64,000 nt of DNA from positions 62,001 to 126,000 of the forward strand of contig CALEAD010000004.1 in NCBI GenBank assembly GCA_937943625.1. Reading direction: 5' to 3'. Shown here one piece after another: positions 1 to 8,962 of this stretch; position 1 is the stretch's first letter; each line of letters begins with the position of its first letter. This stretch comes from an uncultured Anaerolineae bacterium. GTDB lineage: Bacteria; Chloroflexota; Anaerolineae; Promineifilales; Promineifilaceae. The translations under genes were made by a program, and so were the position numbers. Below the pieces are notes generated by a model. The model was not told where the DNA came from. It saw nothing but the letters and a program-made list of their open reading frames with translations, and ran no database searches.

Positions 1-1
1 C

Positions 2-847
2 TATGCCGCTAAAGGAACCCCACCTACCATCTCGTGGGCTGTGGTGCAAAATGCGCTTAAACGGCTGCTGTTGCCGTACTTCATCTGGTCGGTCATCTTG
101 TATGTGGAGGTTTTTTTTCACTATGGCGAAGCGCACGGCCTAATGGAATACATCAAAAAGTTGATCATTGGCTCGCCATTTGACTTTGTACCGTTGCTGT
201 TTTTCTTTTATCTGGTATCGCCATTTATGACACGGGCGGCAGTAGGACGACGCGGGTTATTGCTGGTATTGGTAATTGGCGTAGGGCAACTGGTGATCAT
301 GAATATCGAGGCGCCGGGCATTTTGGGCTTTCGTTTTCCGGGCTGGGTGCCCAACAATGTGCCGGTCCTTGGGCGCACACTGGCGCAATTTGCCGTTTAT
401 TTTCCCCTGGGGTTGGTCTATGGACTGAATATGAAGCGGGTGAATGCACACTTGGAACGCTGGAAACGGCCGTTGCTCATCCTTACCCTGTCACTGTTTG
501 CCTTGCACATGGTACATGCATACGGCTTTGTGCGCCTGCCGCTTGCACAATACGTGGCAGCCCTTGTTGCTCTGTTTTACACCCCCTTTATCGAGCGGCA
601 GCGCATTCCCCAGGTACGGCGCATCGAGACAGTGAGCAAACACTCTTACGGCCTTTATCTAACCCACTTCGTGCTGATTGATTTTCTGCTCTTTGCTGTA
701 GCACGCTTTGCCCCCATGCTGTTAGGCTGGCAACTTCCGCTCATGTGGGCGCTGTTTGCGCTGGGACTGTTACTACCGACATGGGTAATGGAAAAACTGG
801 CAAAAGTAAAGCAGATCCAGGGTGTATACCGCGCTGTTTTTGGCTAA
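2..847 (+). CDS. Acyltransferase family 3 membrane protein, 5' end cut by window
   Basis: Integral membrane O-acyltransferase of the acyltransferase-3 (OafA/ExoZ-like) family, which moves acyl groups onto extracellular sugars. The frame is open to the window edge, so the N-terminus with the usual catalytic His/Arg region lies outside. Visible are the family signature around KRLLLPYFIWS, about seven hydrophobic helices and a conserved late KHSYGLYLTH segment. The C-terminus ends in VFG, like the two acyltransferases at 19.3-21.5 kb, so it is probably a paralogue. It is on the opposite strand from the main glycan operon. Substrate unknown. Confidence 0.8.
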   Translation, partial: YAAKGTPPTISWAVVQNALKRLLLPYFIWSVILYVEVFFHYGEAHGLMEYIKKLIIGSPFDFVPLLFFFYLVSPFMTRAAVGRRGLLLVLVIGVGQLVIMNIEAPGILGFRFPGWVPNNVPVLGRTLAQFAVYFPLGLVYGLNMKRVNAHLERWKRPLLILTLSLFALHMVHAYGFVRLPLAQYVAALVALFYTPFIERQRIPQVRRIETVSKHSYGLYLTHFVLIDFLLFAVARFAPMLLGWQLPLMWALFALGLLLPTWVMEKLAKVKQIQGVYRAVFG

Positions 848-940
848 TGAACAGGCAGCCCAGGTAGCTAAACTGGGAGTACTTGCAAAGTAATATAGTA
901 GTTACGCGCCACCGCTTGCGTAATTTTCCCATAAATGCGA

Positions 941-1205
941 TGTCTGCTAACCCGCCCTTTTCTGGATCGCGATGGCGTGCTCATTGAAAACTGCGCTAAC
1001 TATGTGCACGGCTGGGAAGACGTGTATATTTTCCCCCAGGCAGGTGCCTACCTGGCGCGCATCCGACCCAGCCAAAACCCGGTCTGCTGCTGCAAGCGGC
1101 CACCAGACATCAGCTCGATTTGCCATTTACGACACATGAGAAGCAGCCCTACAGGCGCTGACGGCGCTGTATTGTTGCCTGTACCTGGTGAGCACAGGAA
1201 AGCTA
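941..1205 (+). pseudogene. gmhB-like heptose bisphosphate phosphatase remnant
   Basis: Decayed HAD-family D-glycero-D-manno-heptose-1,7-bisphosphate phosphatase. Three pieces are readable in different frames. Piece 1 (about 951-1065) has the nucleophile motif FLDRDGVLIEN and the WEDVYIFP segment typical of GmhB. Piece 2 (about 1069-1158) reads KPGLLLQAATRHQLDL, matching the conserved KPxPGxLLxAA region that should lie about 60-70 residues further on. Piece 3 (about 1142-1205) resembles the C-terminal AAxxLxALYxxLxLVxTG stretch. The middle, including the zinc loop, is deleted. It sits beside gmhA- and hddA-like genes, so it looks like the lost third enzyme of a GDP-heptose pathway. Confidence 0.6.
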
Positions 1206-2879
1206 ACCCTGTTGTGCCTTTCCCACCTTGGTCCCCTTGTTCAGCAACAACCTACGCAGCGCTTGAACCGGCCCATGTCTTTTCTCATCTGTCTGCTCAT
1301 CACCATAAGTATACGGATCTGTGTAATAATAGTAGGAACCAAATCCCTCGCTACGCACCTTCAAATCATTTAGAATCGTGCCGCTCACCACGGCACGCAC
1401 ATCATGTAGCGCCTGCACAGCCTGCCTGACATGCGCGCGCCGGCTCTTATTAGCGCGTAATACCAACACCACCCCATCCACCTGCGTACTTAGCAACACA
1501 GAATCTGTTACCGAAAGCACAGGGGCGCTATCGAATAACACATAATCAAACTGCGCTAGCAAAAACTCGATCAAATAGTGCATTTTAATCGAGCCAAGCA
1601 GCTCGGCCGGATTGGGTGGAATCGGCCCACTAGAAAGTAGAAACAAGCCCGGCACACTTGTTTCCTGCATCACCTCTTCAATGGGAAACATAATCTGTTC
1701 CCCTGGCCGGCCTCCCTCAAAATCTACCAGGATATTCGTCAGGCCACGCCTGTTCGGCAAATTAAAAAACAGATGCTGCGTTGGGCGACGCAAGTCGGCA
1801 TCTATCAACAGCACACGATTACCTGCCTGGGCAAACACAACCGCCAGATTCGCGGAAATGGTACTTTTGCCATCAAACGGAGTTGGGCTAGTTACCAACA
1901 AGGCGCGGCGGGGTGAATCTACTGCGGAAAATTGAATACCTGTGCGCAACACGCGAAATGCCTCAACCGTAGGTGAACGCACCTGGCGCGTTGCCACCAA
2001 TAAATTATCTCCCCTGATTTGGGCAATGCCCCCTAACACAGGCAAACTGGTCAATCGCTCTACCTGAGAAGGGAGCTTGACCGTATCATCCAATAATTCT
2101 AGGGCATAAGCAGCCACAACAGCCAGCACAAGGCCCAGGCCAGCAGCTGTAACCACTGTTAACATATAGTTGCTATTAATCGGGTTACGCGGCAGTGGCG
2201 CCTGTTCAATGATGCGAATCGTATTGGTTGCGCCTGCTTGGGTATTCGCAAGCAGGCTGGTATAGTCGCGGCGCAATGTTTGCAGGGCTGTTGTTAATGT
2301 GGCAATTTCGTTCTGCACCTGACGGATCTCGCGCGCGCTAATAAGTGTGGCCAGTTGCGCTTGCTTTTCGGCAATTTGCTGTTCCGCGTCCTGAATGGCC
2401 GTTTCATAGTTGTTTAGTTGCCGGTTAATAAACTCCTGGCGTTCCAACGCATCCTGGCGCGCTGTTGGGCTGCGCAGGGTAAGCTGGCGCGCCAGTTCGT
2501 TTGCAGCGGCCTGCGCCAAAGCGGGGTTGGTGTGGCGCACGGTGATGTCAATCACGTTCGTGTTATTGAGCTGCTGCACAAAAATTTCGCTGGGGAATTG
2601 GCTGATTCCCAATGCTTCACGCGCGGCATTGCGCACAGACGGCCGTTTGGCAAGGTCTACATAAAATGCGGCAAGCTGTTGCGTGATATTGAGTTCCACA
2701 TTGGAAGGATTGGGGTTTTCAATGGCGTTGCCCACAATGATGGTAGCCGTGGTGCTGTAAAGCGGAAGTTGCTGGCGGGCCACATAAAAGCTAGTTCCAC
2801 CTGCCAGCAGGGTGGAAAGAAAAATCAGCCACCACCACTTCAACAGCGGAGCAATATATTCTTTAATATCAATATCCAT
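1203..2879 (-). CDS. Wzz/BY-kinase: chain-length determinant fused to tyrosine kinase
   Basis: Polysaccharide co-polymerase with a fused bacterial tyrosine kinase, controlling chain length and export at the inner membrane. 558 aa. Residues 1-260 form a Wzz domain: membrane helices near 17-33 and 238-260, with a periplasmic coiled coil at about 145-210. Residues 300-530 are the kinase: Walker A around 332-340 (PTPFDGKST), Walker A' VLLIDADLRRP at 356-366, Walker B YVLFDSAP at 446-453. A C-terminal tyrosine cluster (Y516-519, Y523, Y525) is the expected autophosphorylation tail. The usual Gly before DGKST is Phe. It is the last gene of the minus-strand glycan operon. Confidence 0.93.
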   Translation of the reverse strand: MDIDIKEYIAPLLKWWWLIFLSTLLAGGTSFYVARQQLPLYSTTATIIVGNAIENPNPSNVELNITQQLAAFYVDLAKRPSVRNAAREALGISQFPSEIFVQQLNNTNVIDITVRHTNPALAQAAANELARQLTLRSPTARQDALERQEFINRQLNNYETAIQDAEQQIAEKQAQLATLISAREIRQVQNEIATLTTALQTLRRDYTSLLANTQAGATNTIRIIEQAPLPRNPINSNYMLTVVTAAGLGLVLAVVAAYALELLDDTVKLPSQVERLTSLPVLGGIAQIRGDNLLVATRQVRSPTVEAFRVLRTGIQFSAVDSPRRALLVTSPTPFDGKSTISANLAVVFAQAGNRVLLIDADLRRPTQHLFFNLPNRRGLTNILVDFEGGRPGEQIMFPIEEVMQETSVPGLFLLSSGPIPPNPAELLGSIKMHYLIEFLLAQFDYVLFDSAPVLSVTDSVLLSTQVDGVVLVLRANKSRRAHVRQAVQALHDVRAVVSGTILNDLKVRSEGFGSYYYYTDPYTYGDEQTDEKRHGPVQALRRLLLNKGTKVGKAQQG

Positions 2880-2969
2880 AACTTTGTATCTGTCGCCACA
2901 CGGATGAATTTTGGCGTTGGTTTGCTTCAGGTATTTGCCGTTTGCCCTTGAAGAAGCACACTCCCTTTC

Positions 2970-3542
2970 TCATGTGGACGGATAATCGGTTGCCATGTCA
3001 CGCAAGGCTTTGGTGATCAGGTGTTCAAAGATGAGGTGGATGTCTTCAACCTGCTCGATGCAATTGCTGGGCACATGCACCTGTAAATCTACCATGGAAG
3101 CGAGTTTGCCGCCACTAAAACCGGTGAAGCCGATTGTGCGCGCCTGCTTCTGCCGCGCCAGGGCGATAGCATGTAATACATTTGGCGAATTGCCGCTGGT
3201 TGAAATGGCAATGACCACGTCTTCTGGTTGCACCAGGTTGGCCAGTTGCTGCGCAAAGACATTTTCGTACCCTTCGTCGTTGGCATAGGCGGAAAGGATT
3301 GCCATGTTATCGGCCAGGCCAATCACTCGAAAAGGAGGGGCATCGGGCTGGCGCGTATTCTTGGCCAGATCACAAACGAAGTGGGTGGCGGTACTGGCGC
3401 TACCCCCGTTGCCCATGATGAAAACGGTACGGCCGTTTACGCGCGCCTGGTGCAGCCAGGAAATCACCTCTTCAATCGGCCATTGCTCAATGGCATCTAA
3501 CGTCTCTTTGAGCTGCTGAAAGTATTCATCTACCCGACCCAT
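2970..3542 (-). CDS. gmhA: SIS-domain phosphosugar isomerase, GmhA-like
   Basis: Probable sedoheptulose-7-phosphate isomerase, first step of the D-glycero-D-manno-heptose pathway. 190 aa, the usual GmhA length. SIS motifs GNGGSAS (44-50) and [11 protein letters not shown] are present, and the C-terminal histidine region EDIHLIFEH is kept. The FAEEL segment holding the catalytic Glu in E. coli GmhA reads FVCDL here, so activity could differ. The start chosen is the ATG at 3542, preceded by a strong GGAGG at six-base spacing; an upstream in-frame extension of 24 codons is not needed. It lies 55 bp after the sugar kinase, and the two were probably co-transcribed with the now-broken gmhB. Confidence 0.82.
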   Translation of the reverse strand: MGRVDEYFQQLKETLDAIEQWPIEEVISWLHQARVNGRTVFIMGNGGSASTATHFVCDLAKNTRQPDAPPFRVIGLADNMAILSAYANDEGYENVFAQQLANLVQPEDVVIAISTSGNSPNVLHAIALARQKQARTIGFTGFSGGKLASMVDLQVHVPSNCIEQVEDIHLIFEHLITKALRDMATDYPST

Positions 3543-3597
3543 GCTCACCTCCGCTCCTGGGTACTTCGCTGCGCTGCCCCTATCTGTATAAAGGCTC

Positions 3598-4575
3598 CTA
3601 CCGATGATAATCAAAGATCACCTTGCTGCCATCTTGCCCCATTCTAAATGGGAGTTCTTGTAAATGGCTCAACTCATGGCGGACATCCTCTTGCGTGCCA
3701 TTCTTACAATAAAGCAATATGAATCCGCCGCCCCCTGCGCCGGCAATTTTTCCACCAATTGCCCCGGCGCGGCGGGCTGTGGCGTATAACTCATCCAGAT
3801 AGCTATTGCTAATCTGGCTGGCCAGACGGCGCTTGAGCGCCCAGCTTTCGTGCAACATCTCGCCGATAATGTCTACGTTCCCCTGTTCCAGCTCACGTCG
3901 CGCCTGGTAGGCAATGGCTTTCATTTCATGCAGCACAGCCAGTTGTTGGTGTATATTGGCTTTCTGCTCGCGCAAAATATCGTCAGCCTTGCGCGTCTTG
4001 CCGGTAAAAAAGAGTAACAGGTTATCATTCAGGCGACGCAAGGTTTTAGCATCTAGCTCGACAGCATGGGGGCAGACGCTGCCATCCTGCCTGAATTCAA
4101 TGAAGCGCACGCCTCCATAAGCGGCAATGTATTGATCTTGCAGGCCGATAGGGCTTTTCAGGATGTCGCGCTCGATCTCACATGCTTCTCTGGCTAATCG
4201 CTCGGAAAGAATCAGCTCGCGCTTGTGTGCGTACATGGCGTGTAGCGCGCCCACAGTCACGGTGCTAGAAGAACCCAGGCCAGAGCCTTCGGAGGGGATG
4301 TCGCCCATGGTGGTGACTTCAATGCCTTGCGTGAGGCCGGTTTTGCGAAACGCCTCGCGGATCAAAGTGTGTTGAATTTCATCCAGGCTGTCTACCATTT
4401 CGGTGCGTGTGTAGCCCACGCGCAATTTCTTGTCGAAGCGCTGTTTGATGGTGACGAAAATAAATTTGTCTATGGTGGAGCTGAGAACTGCGCCACCATG
4501 ATCGAGGTAATAGGCGGGAAAATCGGTACCTCCGCCAAACAGACTGATGCGAAGAGGGGTTTGTACAATAATCAT
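3598..4575 (-). CDS. hddA: GHMP-family sugar kinase, HddA-like heptose-7-phosphate kinase
   Basis: Predicted D-glycero-alpha-D-manno-heptose-7-phosphate kinase, the second step toward GDP-heptose. 325 aa. The N-terminus begins [15 protein letters not shown], characteristic of this branch. The GHMP ATP-binding loop [11 protein letters not shown] follows, then a C-terminal glycine-rich [10 protein letters not shown] motif. The start at ATG 4575 has AAGGAG five bases upstream; a longer reading frame runs through the dispersed leader repeat and is spurious. The neighbouring GmhA-like isomerase supports heptose over other sugars, but fucose or galactose kinases share the fold. Confidence 0.82.
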   Translation of the reverse strand: MIIVQTPLRISLFGGGTDFPAYYLDHGGAVLSSTIDKFIFVTIKQRFDKKLRVGYTRTEMVDSLDEIQHTLIREAFRKTGLTQGIEVTTMGDIPSEGSGLGSSSTVTVGALHAMYAHKRELILSERLAREACEIERDILKSPIGLQDQYIAAYGGVRFIEFRQDGSVCPHAVELDAKTLRRLNDNLLLFFTGKTRKADDILREQKANIHQQLAVLHEMKAIAYQARRELEQGNVDIIGEMLHESWALKRRLASQISNSYLDELYATARRAGAIGGKIAGAGGGGFILLYCKNGTQEDVRHELSHLQELPFRMGQDGSKVIFDYHR

Positions 4576-4765
4576 AGCACTCCTTCGGAAATGACGGCCA
4601 ACGGCGGACCGCCGACGGCCGTCTGCCAGTGTAACCCAGGTTGCCAAACCTGGTTGGCAGGTGCAGGTTTGGTAACCTGCGTTCCATTTTCATCGTCGTG
4701 TGCCCCGCTCCTTTGAAGTCGTAACCCAGGTTAGTAAACCAGGCTACATCTGTCGTGGTGGTGGG
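4576..4765 (-). repeat. Dispersed structured leader repeat, copy 1
   Basis: Lies directly in front of the hddA-like gene. Read toward the gene it carries a GACTTC...GGGGCACAC box, ATGAAAATGGAACGCAGG, two 18-base hairpins (4663-4680 and 4636-4653, each 7-bp stems with a 4-base loop and AGGTT/AACCT arms), then GTCGGCGGTC and CATTT running into the ribosome binding site. A third, imperfect hairpin lies near 4728-4745. The same block is found before five other genes in this window. Confidence 0.8.
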
Positions 4766-4864
4766 GTATTACGGTTGATGAATTTTCTTTTTGTCAGAGG
4801 TCACAGCGCCAGGGGCCAGCTAAAGCACGTATGGGATCGCCAGGGCTGAGTTGGGCTGTGTCGC

Positions 4865-6058
4865 TCAGACACCGTTTTTTTGACAAACGGCCGTATAAAT
4901 CTCCTCTAGCTGTGCGGCTATTGTGCTCCACTGGTGCTGCTGTTCCACATAACGCCGGGCGGCCTGACCAATACGCGCGCGCTCATCGGGGTTATCTAGC
5001 AGGCGCACAATTTGCTGCGCAAAAGCTGGCGCGCCTTCTGCCACTAGCAGCTCCCGTTCTGGTTTGACAGGCAAATTGGCCACAGCCTGCGGGGTGGTGA
5101 CAACGGCCGTTGCGCAGGCCATAGCTTCTAAGAGTTTGTTTTGAATACCAGCATTGTAAGTGATTGGGGCAACGGCGATGGTGGCGCGTTGCAAATAGGG
5201 GGGCAAATGTGGCACAGTGCCGGTTATGGTTATACGTGGCTCTTGAGCCAGCGCCAAAATCTGGCGTGTGGGGTCTTTACCGACGATAAGCAGCCTGGTT
5301 TGGGGGTGCGTTTGCCACACCAGGGGCATAATTTCTTGCGCCAGATACAGGGTCATGCTGATGTTGGCATGGTAGCTCATTTTGCCGCTGACGATGAGCG
5401 TGGCCGGCTCGCGCACAACGGCCGGGCTGGGACAAAAGTAATCCAGGTCCACGCCGTTAGGCAACACACTGATGGGTAAATTGGGCTGTGCACCCAGGGC
5501 GCGCAGCCGCTCCTGGTCTGTACCCGAGGTAATCAGCACATGGTCGAATTGCCGCACCAGCCACCCTTCATAGCGGCGTGTGCGCGCCAGCTCGAACTGG
5601 CTGCGCCAGCGCAGCAGCCCGTTTTTGCTCTTTTCGCTGGCTTGCTCAAACAGGTGCGTAATGCAATCCACGCTGTCCCAGACAACGGGAAACGCACTGT
5701 GCGCTTTGAGAAAAAGGGCATAGCGCGCGCCACGCAAATGCTCAACGTGCGCCACATCAAAGAGCTGGCTGGCAAACGGCCGTACCAGATCCGCATGCCA
5801 AGAATAGACGCTTTGGAGCGGCGCGCGCCCCAGGGCGGCAAAGGCGCTTTGCGCCAACGAGCGCCACAACGGCATAGGCAAGGCGTAGATGGCCTGACAA
5901 TACGGCCGTAGCTGCGCCAGCTCTTCCTGTTCCTGCGCGTTACTCCACAACGTCAACAGGGTGATGGCGTGGCCGCGCGCCGCCAATGCGCGCAACAGGT
6001 TGTAGGGGCGCACGCGCACCAAACCAGGAACATAGGGAACAACGAAGAGAAGGCGCAT
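4865..6058 (-). CDS. GT4-family glycosyltransferase
   Basis: Cytoplasmic GT-B-fold, nucleotide-sugar-dependent glycosyltransferase for the locus polysaccharide. 397 aa. The N-terminus MRLLFVVPYVPGLVRVRPYN with LLRALAARGH and ITLLT places it in the same subfamily as the genes at 12.4 and 16.1 kb, resembling exosortase-associated Stp1-type transferases. The C-terminal domain holds the donor-binding region VAPITYNAGIQNKLLEAMA with the conserved Glu. Donor and acceptor cannot be told from sequence. It stands between the leader repeat upstream of the heptose genes and the LamG gene. Confidence 0.88.
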   Translation of the reverse strand: MRLLFVVPYVPGLVRVRPYNLLRALAARGHAITLLTLWSNAQEQEELAQLRPYCQAIYALPMPLWRSLAQSAFAALGRAPLQSVYSWHADLVRPFASQLFDVAHVEHLRGARYALFLKAHSAFPVVWDSVDCITHLFEQASEKSKNGLLRWRSQFELARTRRYEGWLVRQFDHVLITSGTDQERLRALGAQPNLPISVLPNGVDLDYFCPSPAVVREPATLIVSGKMSYHANISMTLYLAQEIMPLVWQTHPQTRLLIVGKDPTRQILALAQEPRITITGTVPHLPPYLQRATIAVAPITYNAGIQNKLLEAMACATAVVTTPQAVANLPVKPERELLVAEGAPAFAQQIVRLLDNPDERARIGQAARRYVEQQHQWSTIAAQLEEIYTAVCQKNGV

Positions 6059-6087
6059 AGAAGCTCTTAAGGCCTGGTGATTGCAGC

Positions 6088-8400
6088 CTATCCCTGGCGT
6101 GGCGCAGGCCGCGCGCCAAACCGTCTGGCTGCCAGGGTGAGCAACAGCAGCGCGGCAAAGATGGCCATAGCCAGTAAGGGCCGGGTATGATGAACCTGCA
6201 GGCTTTGCAGGAAAACGGCCGTTGGGTTGTTCTCACTCGTCAGCATAAAGGGCGAAAAATCGGTCACCCCTGTCACCTGCAGTTGGTAAGGTTCGGTGGT
6301 GCATTGACGGCCGTCTACGCCAAAACCACTATCCCGCGTTAATTGATCCCAGCCACTGCCATTCCAATGAAAGGCGTTTAGCGTGCTGCAGGCGTTGGCG
6401 TTCAACTCACTCGCCAGGAAGGAAAAGGTGAGAATGGCGCCGGGATCGCCAGTTGTGGGCGAATTCGTCGGGTCAATATCAAAGCAACGACGCACGGTTT
6501 GTTCTGACCCGGTGGTACAGTTGGTCAGCGCGCCCACCTTCACCATCGTCAGACCCAGGTTGAAGCCATTGCCGTCAATGGTAAAGGGCCCATAGTTGCC
6601 ATCGGCAAAGAATTTCACCGGCACACTACCGTCTACCATCTGCTCTTGCTGCAACTGGCCGCCATTGTTTACGATAAGTGTACCGAGGTTAAACCAGAGG
6701 CCATCGGCGCGCAAACTGCCACCGCTATTGACGCTAAGCGTCGCGCTGCTGCCAATTAGCACACTGCGCGCCAGGCTGCTGCTGTCGATTTGCGGCGCGT
6801 TGCTGACAGGGTAGTTATAAAGGCCAACATTATCGGCGTCTGTGGGCACGGTGTAACGGCTCCAGTTGGCGCCGTTGGCCCAATTGCTGTTATGGCTGCC
6901 GATCCAGGTGTTGAAGGCAGTGGAGGAAACCCAGGTGGGGCCACCCTGAAGCGTGCCGTGATTGCCATTGGCCGTCTGGTCGTAAACGGCCGTGCCGGTA
7001 CTCTGGTCAAACCGATAGTAGGCCAATAATCCTGTGGTGGCCCCTTCCAGGGTTTGTGCGCGGTCATGCTGGATGGCAGCCGGGCTGCGGGCGATATTCC
7101 ACAAGCGCACTTCGTCAATCTGCCCGGCAAAGTAGTTGCTGCCATTTGCCGCGCGGCCCAATTGCAGGGCAGTGGCAGCACGGTAATTTACCGTACCGCT
7201 GTGCGCCAGCGAACCGACCAGAGCGCCGTCTACATAGAGCAATTGGGCGCTGCCATCGTAAACGGCCGTGATGTGCCGCCATACATCAGTAAAGGCGGTC
7301 GGATTAACGCTCACATCTAGCTCCTGGTACCCACTGCTCGTTTTCAAGCCAAACGAAAGTGTTGTGCCATAATCTTGAAAGCCAAGCCGCCAATCCGGGT
7401 CTGTGGTAGCATCGTCCTGGCTGATAATTTCGCGAGCGGCATTAGTGGTAAGGTCAGTAGCTTTCACCCAGGCTTCCAGGGTAAGGGCGCTGCCACTGCT
7501 GGCATCTATATTCCCACTCAGGCTGACGTATTGCGTGCTGCCATTCAGGTTCAGAGCATTGCGCGGCCCGGCAAAAGCGCCAGAAGTAACCCACTGTGGG
7601 AAAATGCCATTTGGGGGAAACAGAGTGGGCTGCGCTGGCCAGTGATCAAACAACGTGCCATGCCAACCATTGCCAGAGTTATCCGTCACCGTCAGGCCAC
7701 TGCCATTAGACATGCGATAATAAGCGCGCAGCCCCGGCTCACTCCCAGTCAGGGGACGGTACATATCGCGACGAATCTCTTCGGCGGTGCGTGCCACGTT
7801 CCAGATTTGCACCTCGTCAATTTGCCCCTCGAAGAAGTAAGCGGTAGAGGCTTCTACCATTCCCCCAAAGTAAAGCACGGGCTGACCAGGAGGCTGCTGC
7901 GTTGCGCCGCTACTGATGCTGCCGACCAGAACCCCGTTTTTATAGGCATGCAACTGGCCACCACTATGCACCATCGCCACATGCATCCATTCCCCAACAG
8001 TATAAGGAATACCGATAGCCTGAATTTGCCCCATCGCTGGGCCACCGGCATTCCACACCCAAATTCTATCTTCGTTGCCAGGGGGATGGACGCCGCGTGA
8101 GATGCCCCACCAGCGTGGTGAGTCACCAAAGACGGCGTCACAGCGCGCCACGGAAGGAAAAGTAGCGGTGCAAGAGTAATTCCCCAACGGCCGTATCCAC
8201 ATGCTCACCGTTTTCGTCGTCGTCCAGCCTGAACTGGCCATGATACTCGCCGTCGCATGTAAGCGCACGTGATCCTGCGAGCTAACAAAACTCAGGGCAT
8301 AATCCCCATTGGAAAACGCCGCCAGAGGAGACAGTCCCAGAGTCAACCCCAGACCAACGATTACCCAAATGATTAAGAAAAAAAATCTCGATCTAATCAT
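6088..8400 (-). CDS. Secreted two-LamG-domain surface protein with PTAVFLQ tail
   Basis: Cell-surface or secreted protein, probably carbohydrate-binding. 770 aa. It starts with a signal peptide (about 1-28), then two concanavalin-like LamG domains (about 30-230 and 270-470), each with the recurring GQIDEVQIWN / GQIDEVRLWN, AYYR and DNSGNGWHGT-type segments. A beta-rich region follows. The last 45 residues read NPTAVFLQS, a linker, a hydrophobic helix and a basic end, an arrangement shared with the next gene (8963) and resembling a sorting or anchor tail. The start ATG follows a dispersed leader repeat that supplies AAGGGAG. Partner unknown. Confidence 0.85.
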   Translation of the reverse strand: MIRSRFFFLIIWVIVGLGLTLGLSPLAAFSNGDYALSFVSSQDHVRLHATASIMASSGWTTTKTVSMWIRPLGNYSCTATFPSVARCDAVFGDSPRWWGISRGVHPPGNEDRIWVWNAGGPAMGQIQAIGIPYTVGEWMHVAMVHSGGQLHAYKNGVLVGSISSGATQQPPGQPVLYFGGMVEASTAYFFEGQIDEVQIWNVARTAEEIRRDMYRPLTGSEPGLRAYYRMSNGSGLTVTDNSGNGWHGTLFDHWPAQPTLFPPNGIFPQWVTSGAFAGPRNALNLNGSTQYVSLSGNIDASSGSALTLEAWVKATDLTTNAAREIISQDDATTDPDWRLGFQDYGTTLSFGLKTSSGYQELDVSVNPTAFTDVWRHITAVYDGSAQLLYVDGALVGSLAHSGTVNYRAATALQLGRAANGSNYFAGQIDEVRLWNIARSPAAIQHDRAQTLEGATTGLLAYYRFDQSTGTAVYDQTANGNHGTLQGGPTWVSSTAFNTWIGSHNSNWANGANWSRYTVPTDADNVGLYNYPVSNAPQIDSSSLARSVLIGSSATLSVNSGGSLRADGLWFNLGTLIVNNGGQLQQEQMVDGSVPVKFFADGNYGPFTIDGNGFNLGLTMVKVGALTNCTTGSEQTVRRCFDIDPTNSPTTGDPGAILTFSFLASELNANACSTLNAFHWNGSGWDQLTRDSGFGVDGRQCTTEPYQLQVTGVTDFSPFMLTSENNPTAVFLQSLQVHHTRPLLAMAIFAALLLLTLAARRFGARPAPRQG

Positions 8401-8526
8401 TCCGTTTCACGTTCTCCCTTAAAAATGACCGCCGACTGCCGTTTGCGTTCTACCTTGTAAATGGAACCTGCGTTACGTTTTCATTTGTGGGAATGCACCC
8501 ACTCATCATGTCTGTCCTGAAAATGG
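8401..8526 (-). repeat. Dispersed structured leader repeat, copy 2
   Basis: Upstream of the LamG gene. Read toward the gene it has ATGAGTGGG, CCCACAAATGAAAACG, AACGCAGGTTCCATTT and then CAGTCGGCGGTCATTTTTAA followed by GGGAG, about 13 bases from the start codon. The two AGGTT hairpins of copy 1 are missing, so this copy belongs to the short form also seen at 33.3 kb. Confidence 0.75.
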
Positions 8527-8612
8527 GCGGTTCCACTCGTCGTGGCACAGCTTTGTTGCCTGATTAGCTCTAGTGTAATCAGGGCCGATTGCAGAAAATC
8601 TTACGAAAGCAA

Positions 8613-8649
8613 AGCGACCCTGGGGACTTTACAAACCCTTAGGGTCGCT
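8613..8649 (-). terminator. Hairpin downstream of the beta-helix gene
   Basis: A 9-bp perfect stem (8613-8621 with 8641-8649, AGCGACCCT/AGGGTCGCT) with a 19-base loop lies about 310 bp past the stop of the gene at 8963. On the minus strand it is followed by a loose T-rich run. It could be a terminator for that gene. The rest of 8541-8962 shows no gene, only a leader-repeat fragment at about 8806-8895. Confidence 0.35.
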
Positions 8650-8805
8650 GAATGGAATCTGTGGTATTGCCAGTATAGCTATAACAGACGGGTCGTTTGG
8701 GCGCAATCGGAACCGCGCCCTCTATATGGTTCGGTCAGAAATCGGTCACAGCCAGAGACGCTGTATCGTTACAAATTCTGGCGCGGTTCAGCTTCTCTGG
8801 AAAAG

Positions 8806-8895
8806 ATAGCTACAAATTTCTGACCGCAGACGGCCCGCCGCAGACCACCCATCACCGGCAAAATCGTGGTCAGTCGGCGGCGGTCAACTTGTAAA
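8806..8895 (+). repeat. Partial copy of the dispersed leader repeat
   Basis: Contains AAATTTCTGACCGCAGACGG and, about 50 bases on, GTCAGTCGGCGGCGGTCAA, matching parts of the leader repeat at 33.3 kb. It lies between two minus-strand genes, points to the plus strand and serves no start codon, so it looks like a remnant. Confidence 0.55.
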
Positions 8896-8962
8896 GATCG
8901 CTTGAAACATGCCCAAACCCTTAACTGGTAAGCAATGCGCTGAGGCAAAACCCCTGGTATTG

